Below are positions 59,260 through 64,000 of a stretch of 64,000 nucleotides of DNA, one piece after another. Position numbers and translations under genes: made by a program. The stretch covers positions 1,984,001-2,048,000 of the forward strand of contig CM030709.1 of NCBI GenBank assembly GCA_017979445.1, read 5' to 3'. Numbering within the stretch: the first letter of the stretch is position 1; each line of letters opens with the position of its first letter. This stretch comes from Akebia trifoliata (Eukaryota; Streptophyta; Magnoliopsida; Ranunculales; Lardizabalaceae). Below the pieces are notes generated by a model that was not told the DNA's origin, ran no database searches, and saw only the letters and a program-made list of their open reading frames with translations.

Positions 59260-61022
59260 ATGTCAAGTCGTACAACTGATGAAAATGGTACTGCAAAGGA
59301 AAGCGTGAAGGTAATGCAAGGAGGTATGGATATGCCAAGTGGAGTGGATTTTCGTCGTGACGAAGCATTGGATAAAGATCAGGCTACTCTAAGTAGCACG
59401 GGTGTGGAGGTGGAGGTTGAAGGCGTTGGAGGAGATACTTTTGGTACTATTGCTACAGAACGGTTAGTTGATATGGCAATAGTTGAACCTAATGTTGTTG
59501 TTGCCAATGAAGAAATTGCATCTGTATCATCTTGGTATTCGACTCCTTTGGTTGTTACTGAAGGAGTTGCAGCCTCGAGCCATCTCAAAACTCCTGATAG
59601 CACGATTCACCTATCTATGCATGCTTCGAATTTCACTCCTCCTCAGGCGAGTTAACTTGGAACAATTTTATCATATTTACTGTTGGTTTTCTTTTGTCAT
59701 GATGAAATTAAACTGAGTTTTCCTTTGCATTTGTCCAGCCCACCTTCATTCCAATTCTCCCTAACACTCCAACTGTGGAATTACTAGCTCGTATTTCTCT
59801 GGGAGAGGTGAAGTACCCATACATCGCATAATTCTTGTCTCTCTCTCTCTCCTTTTTGTCTTTTTACTTTTATGATCATACACTACTTACCCTTTTACTA
59901 TATATATTTAGCATACCCCTACGTCAAGACCTGTTGTCATCCCTCCTGATTCTAATGCGAGTCATCAAACTTCAAAGGTATGTTTTCTCTTTAAATCGTT
60001 CTTTCTTTTAATTTTGAAAGTTCATTTTTGTCTTTTGCTTGCCTCAATTTCAGGATGATGCTGTTCAAGCAGTTGCATTGCAATCCATATTACCTTTTCT
60101 GCACCACTTGACAACTATTGGGGATCAACATGGTTCATTGGCGCCTTTATGCACTGCCGCCAATCGTTTTATCAGATTGGTAGAGATGGGTATTTTTGAT
60201 GACCGATCAACTCTTGACTTGAAAATGCAGAGTACTTCCGGAGCTCAACCAAATCCTCAAGTCTGTACAGAAGATTCTAGAGGAGTAGTCAGTGAGTATC
60301 CATGGTTCTTCACTGCATTCCCTCAAAGGATTGATTGTCAAGGCAGCTCTACCCAAAGCCTTCCAGGCATGAGTCAAGCTGTCATTAATATGAAGCTTAG
60401 AAGATTCATAAAAGTGCATCTTGACATCTTCCATCTTTATCGCCTTTCCTTGGATGATGTCACGTTCCATTTATGGGAGGTAGAACAATTGGCTGAATCA
60501 GGGCTCAATTTTTCTATAGCTAAACCACTATTGGAGTTTGCTTTTGAGGTGATTACAGCACAGGAAGCCAGACAAACCAGGGTTATGATCATAGAAAGTT
60601 TGGCAGAGGAGAAGGAAGCGATAACAAAAATTTTAGAATTTGAAAATAAGAAAGAGGAAATACGGAAAAAACACATGGATGCCATTGTCCTTGAATCAGA
60701 GTGTGAACTAACCATCACAGAGGTGGGCAATAAAATGAAGGCTGTTTTGGAACAAATCGAATTACTACAGAGACAATACAACGATCATGAAGAGGTTTTG
60801 AGGGAAGTGACATCTAGGAAAGAGAGACATCAAACGAAGCGTGTCGACTTAGAAGATGAACTCACTAGGTTGGAAGACCCAACGATGTCAAGAGATGAAC
60901 AGGTGGGGCATTTCAAGCGAAGACGGCAAGAAGTCTCGGAACATATTCAAAAGTTGCAACAAGAGCCTTTTCCAGTTGGTGGATGGTTGGATAATCTTCC
61001 TCAATGGGGATACCCTATCTAG
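59260..61022 (+). CDS. Unrecognised coiled-coil protein, at least 4 exons
   Basis: Exons: (59207 or 59260)-59646, 59739-59807, 59912-59977, 60054-61022. From the ATG at 59260 this gives 496 residues. The first part is acidic and low-complexity (GVEVEVEGVGGD, EEIASVSSWYSTP). A proline-rich linker follows (PTFIPILPNTPTVELLARIS, HTPTSRPVVIPPDS). The last exon carries a predicted helical region, then a long coiled coil (roughly residues 360-480, for example ITKILEFENKKEEIRKKH and VLEQIELLQRQYNDHEEVL), ending LPQWGYPI. Intron 1 here has a GC donor (CCTCAG|GCGAGT); the others are GT-AG. I do not recognise the family. The arrangement recalls C-terminal parts of plant-mobile-domain proteins found in transposon-rich regions, but this is weak. 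The frame is open upstream to 59164 without an ATG, so it may be the 3' part of a larger gene or of NUP88. Confidence 0.6.
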
Positions 61023-61640
61023 TGAGCTTGCCATTCTTGTATCATTCCACTGTAATTCTTCGTTTGTTGGTAAATCTAGGCACATTTTATAACCATATTC
61101 CTCTGTAATTCTTCTTTTGTTGGTGAATCTAGGCACATTCTTCCTTTCTTATTCTAGTCTTTAATGTAGATTAAATGTGATTAGTATGCATCATGTGTAT
61201 ATATTGGTGTTTTCCCATGTATTGATAACTTCTCATCTTGCTTCTTGTTTTTGGAGAAGAATGGTTGGTGATGTTGATTCTGTTGCTTTCTTTGACACCT
61301 TCCGCCCAATGGCAGTTTCATCTATTAACTTTTAGAGATTGGCTAGGCTCATCATATTGATTTGGATTTTCTTCTTGTTGGAAGCTTCATTTTAAGAGAT
61401 CTTTTGAACTTCGCAGTGTATTTTAACACATTAAAACACTGGAAGTTAATTTTTGAAAAAAATAGATTCTCTTTTTGTAAATATTAAAATATTTAATTTT
61501 TTTTTTTTTAAATAATTTTCTCTCTAATATAAAAGCTTTCTCATCATCCAAAAGAGCTTCATGCATCATACCGTAGAGTTTAAGCCATGAATTTTCTCTC
61601 CTTTAATATTTGGTAAAATACATCCCTCCCTTGGAGTGAA
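61023..61640. other. 3' flank of the coiled-coil gene
   Basis: A short imperfect direct repeat, TGTAATTCTTCGTTTGTTGG (about 61051) and TGTAATTCTTCTTTTGTTGG (about 61105), each followed by TGAATCTAGGCACATT-like sequence, lies in the probable 3' UTR. The rest is AT-rich with nothing recognised. Confidence 0.5.
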
Positions 61641-61896
61641 TGTTTGTGTAGGAAACTGAATTTATTGAGAATTCTTTTATATCCATTACAAATGCCCTAA
61701 TAGGGTATTTAAGACCAACTATCCTATTACAAGAATATTCTAGAAAACTATCCTATTGTGGAGGATTACAAGAATATTCTAGAAAACTATCATATTGTAG
61801 AAGGTTACAAGAATGTTCTAGAAAGTCAAGAGTGATCAAGAATAATAAAGAAGAATATCCTATTTTCTTGAAATAAGCCTTGTAGATTTTTCAGCA
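61641..61896 (-). repeat. Probable 3' LTR of the Copia element
   Basis: Read on the minus strand, a polypurine tract AAGGGGAG (just above 61896) is followed by TGCTGAAAAATC, the expected LTR start. The LTR ends CCTACACAAACA at 61641, giving TG...CA ends and about 256 bp. It contains imperfect repeats of ATTCTAGAATATTCTTGTAA type and a TATAAAAG box-like word. The other LTR is outside the window, so boundaries are inferred. Confidence 0.6.
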
Positions 61897-61903
61897 CTCC
61901 CCT

Positions 61904-62950
61904 TCAAGTTGGTGAATATATGCTTTCCATTCCCAGCTTGCCAATGACCTTTTGAAATGTGGTTCCAGGTAATCCTTTCGTTAGAACATCTGCAAGTTGC
62001 CCTTCTGTTGAAACATATGGGGTGCAAATTAAACCACTGTCTAGTTTTTCCTTTATGAAATGTCGATCCACTTCCACATGTTTTGTACGATCATGTTGCA
62101 CTGGATTATGAGCAATATTGATGGCTGACTTGTTATCACAATACAACCTCATTGGACTGTCCCAGGTGATTTTAAGATCTTCCAGAATTATTTTGATCCA
62201 TAGAAGTTCACAAATTCCTTGTGCCATTGCCCGAAACTCTGCCTCTGCACTTGATCTTGCTATAACCGGTTGCTTTTTACTTCTCCATGTAACTAGATTT
62301 CCTCCTAGAAATGTACAATAACCGGATGTCGATCTTCTATCCACCACGGACCCTGCATAATCTGAGTCTGTGTATGCTTCCAAACGCAAGTTTGCTCTCT
62401 TTTTAAATAAAATTCCCTTACCTGGACTACCTTTTAAGTATTGGAGGATGCGGTATATGGTTTGTAGGTGTATACTCTTAGGATTGTGCATGAATTGGCT
62501 AACCACACTAACAGAATATGCTATGTCAGGCCTAGTATGAGAGAGGTAAATCAGTCTTCCAACCAAACGTTGATACATCCCTTTGTCTACAATCTCATCT
62601 TCTGGAGCTTCACTTAGCCTATGATTTGCTTCTATCGGTGTCTCCATGGGCCTGCAACCTATTTTTCCAATTTCCTTGAGAAGATCTAGCACATACTTCT
62701 GTTGTGAGACAAATATTCCTTTCTTTGAACGAGCAACCTCTATACCTAGGAAATACTTCAACTTGCCTAGGTCCTTTATTTCAAACTCTTCGGCAAGATG
62801 TTTCTTGAATGCTCCTTCTTCCTTCGCATCATTACCAGTGACAATAATATCATCCACATATACCAGTAGTGCAGTTACTCCCCCAAAGGCCGAGTGTTTT
62901 ACGAATAGAGTGTGATCACCTTGACTTTGTTTGTAGCCCATTCCTAACAT
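61904..62950 (-). pseudogene. Copia reverse transcriptase C-terminal half and RNase H
   Basis: A 348-codon open stretch carries the polymerase active site LLVYVDDIIVTG, the downstream LGKLKYFLGIEVA and the TRPDIAYSVSVVSQF motif. RNase H follows with YTDSDYAGSVVDRRSTSGY, SSAEAEFRAMA, LYCDNKSAINIA and the C-terminal HVEVDRHFIKEK. The catalytic aspartates of both domains are present. It is separated from the rest of the polyprotein by a TAG near 62970, so it is not expected to be made from this copy. Confidence 0.9.
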
Positions 62951-62971
62951 TGTCTTTGTAAACCTTCCAAA

Positions 62972-63349
62972 CTATGCTCGTGGAGATTGTTTTAACCCAT
63001 ACAATGCTTTCTTCAACCTGCATACCTTCTTATCTCCTGAATTGTCATCAAATCCTGGAGGCCTCACCATATAAATCTCTTCCTCTAGGTCTCCGTGAAG
63101 AAAGGCATTTTTCACGTCGAATTGGTGTAAACTCCAATCTAAGTTGGTTGCCAATGACAACAAAATCCTTACTGTGTTCATCTTAGCCACCGGTGCAAAT
63201 GTTTCTTCATAGTCCACTCCATAGGTCTGTGTATAACCTTTTGCAACTAACCTGGCCTTGTATCGTTCAAGTGATCCATCAGCTTTATACTTCAGAGAAA
63301 ACACCCATTTGCATCCAACATGTTTCTTTCCTTTGGGCAGCTCCACCAA
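62972..63349 (-). pseudogene. Copia reverse transcriptase N-terminal half
   Basis: A 125-codon open stretch with [60 protein letters not shown] and [12 protein letters not shown], the standard start of the Copia RT domain. TAG codons bound both ends at normally conserved tryptophan positions. Confidence 0.9.
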
Positions 63350-63352
63350 CTC

Positions 63353-63897
63353 CTAGGTTTTGTTCTTTGTGAGTGCATCCATTTCCACTTTCATAGCATG
63401 TCTCCATTCTTCTTTACTTAGGGCCTCGATAGTGTTTGTGGTATGGTTGTGGAGTTTAGATGGGTGAGAAAGCTTTTGTGTGATGGTGACACTTTTTCGA
63501 ATGACACAAAATGAGACAACGGATATTTTGTACAATTTCGGGTACCTTTTCTAACTGCAATGGGTAAGTCAAGATCATTTTTTTCAAAAACTTCAGAAGA
63601 CAAGTTGATGACAGGGATATCAATATTTACTTCATTTCCGAGAGTTGGTTCGGACGCTTGAGTTAGCTTCGGCTTAGCAGTGGAACCTCTCTTCCTTGAG
63701 TAAACTTGCAATGGTTTCGTGATAACTGATTCAATACAAGTATGTCCTGGGGTTATAGGTTCAAGCTGTCCAGCTTCGGGTTGTTTTGAAGGCTCAATTT
63801 GTTCTTGTTCAAGTTGTTTTGGTGGTTCAATTTCAGGCAAGGGAAATGGTGGAGTGTTTTGGGTTGGTGGTTGGCTAGCTTGAGCAGGAAAGTCCAT
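63353..63897 (-). pseudogene. Copia integrase C-terminus and linker, frameshifted
   Basis: The proline/glutamine-rich linker (PPFPLPEIEPPKQLEQEQIE) leads to RNCTKYPLSHFVSF, a typical Copia segment before the RT domain. The following LSKEEWRHAMKVEMDALTKN lies in another frame, so one frameshift separates them near 63430-63450. Confidence 0.8.
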
Positions 63898-64000
63898 TAG
63901 AAAGCTATGATCCCCTTGATCCTTATCTTCACTAGTAAGTGTCTCCCCCTGAAGAGAAGGTTGGAAAAAACTTTTACTTTCAACAAAAGTTACATCGGTG

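Larger units (their letters stand above)
61641..64000 (-). mobile_element. Ty1/Copia LTR retrotransposon, 3' part, decayed
   Basis: From the right edge leftward on the minus strand: the end of integrase and a proline/glutamine-rich linker (63897-63418), reverse transcriptase (63349-62972 and 62950 onward), RNase H, polypurine tract and LTR. The order integrase-RT-RNase H defines Copia. Breaks are a frameshift near 63430-63450 and in-frame TAG codons just above 63349 and near 62970, each where the family normally has tryptophan. The 5' part lies beyond the window. Confidence 0.9.

Overview
This is nuclear DNA from a flowering plant, almost certainly a eudicot. The genes have many short exons joined by AT-rich introns with standard plant splice sites, and each conserved protein was recognised from memory as most like an Arabidopsis family member. 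Gaps between genes are full of small plant transposons. The species cannot be named from the sequence. No rRNA, CRISPR array, operon or other prokaryotic feature is present. No tRNA gene is intact.

Layout. (1) 1.9-8.5 kb, minus strand: an 11-exon SMR-domain protein gene like Arabidopsis At5g58720. (2) 13.1-19.2 kb, plus: a 14-exon LIMR/LMBR1-type multispanning membrane protein like At5g01460. (3) 24.3-25.9 kb, plus: a 3-exon gene for a small, unrecognised four-helix membrane protein. (4) 27.7-33.0 kb, plus: a 10-exon plastid carrier of the mitochondrial-carrier superfamily (EAAC/TAAC, also called PAPST). (5) 34.4-40.5 kb, plus: a 15-exon ROOT UVB SENSITIVE 5-like gene whose first intron appears to be GC-AG. 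(6) 42.4-44.7 kb, minus: an intronless DYW-type PPR RNA-editing gene. (7) 50.6-58.8 kb, plus: the nucleoporin NUP88/MOS7 gene, whose conserved last exon carries two in-frame TGA codons. (8) 59.2-61.0 kb, plus: an unidentified coiled-coil gene that could be spliced in frame onto NUP88. (9) 61.6-64.0 kb, minus: the decayed 3' part of a Ty1/Copia retrotransposon, cut by the window edge.

The genes are independent housekeeping functions: organelle RNA editing, plastid transport, the nuclear pore, and membrane proteins. LIMR, carrier and RUS5 lie in the same order as At5g01460, At5g01500 and At5g01510, which points to an old conserved block.

Between and inside the genes are several dispersed repeat families: foldback MITEs sharing a core hairpin, longer terminal-inverted-repeat elements, tRNA-derived SINEs, RTE-LINE-like 3' tails, LTR fragments, tandem duplications, and a 1-kb partial copy of the NUP88 exon 7/intron 7 region at 47 kb. 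I found no clearly new biological system. The most unusual locus is the 3' end of NUP88, where a disabled terminal exon, a strong internal splice donor and a neighbouring coiled-coil gene could give a chimeric protein. All exon boundaries were set by hand from splice signals, reading-frame continuity and remembered family sequences, without transcript data or database searches.
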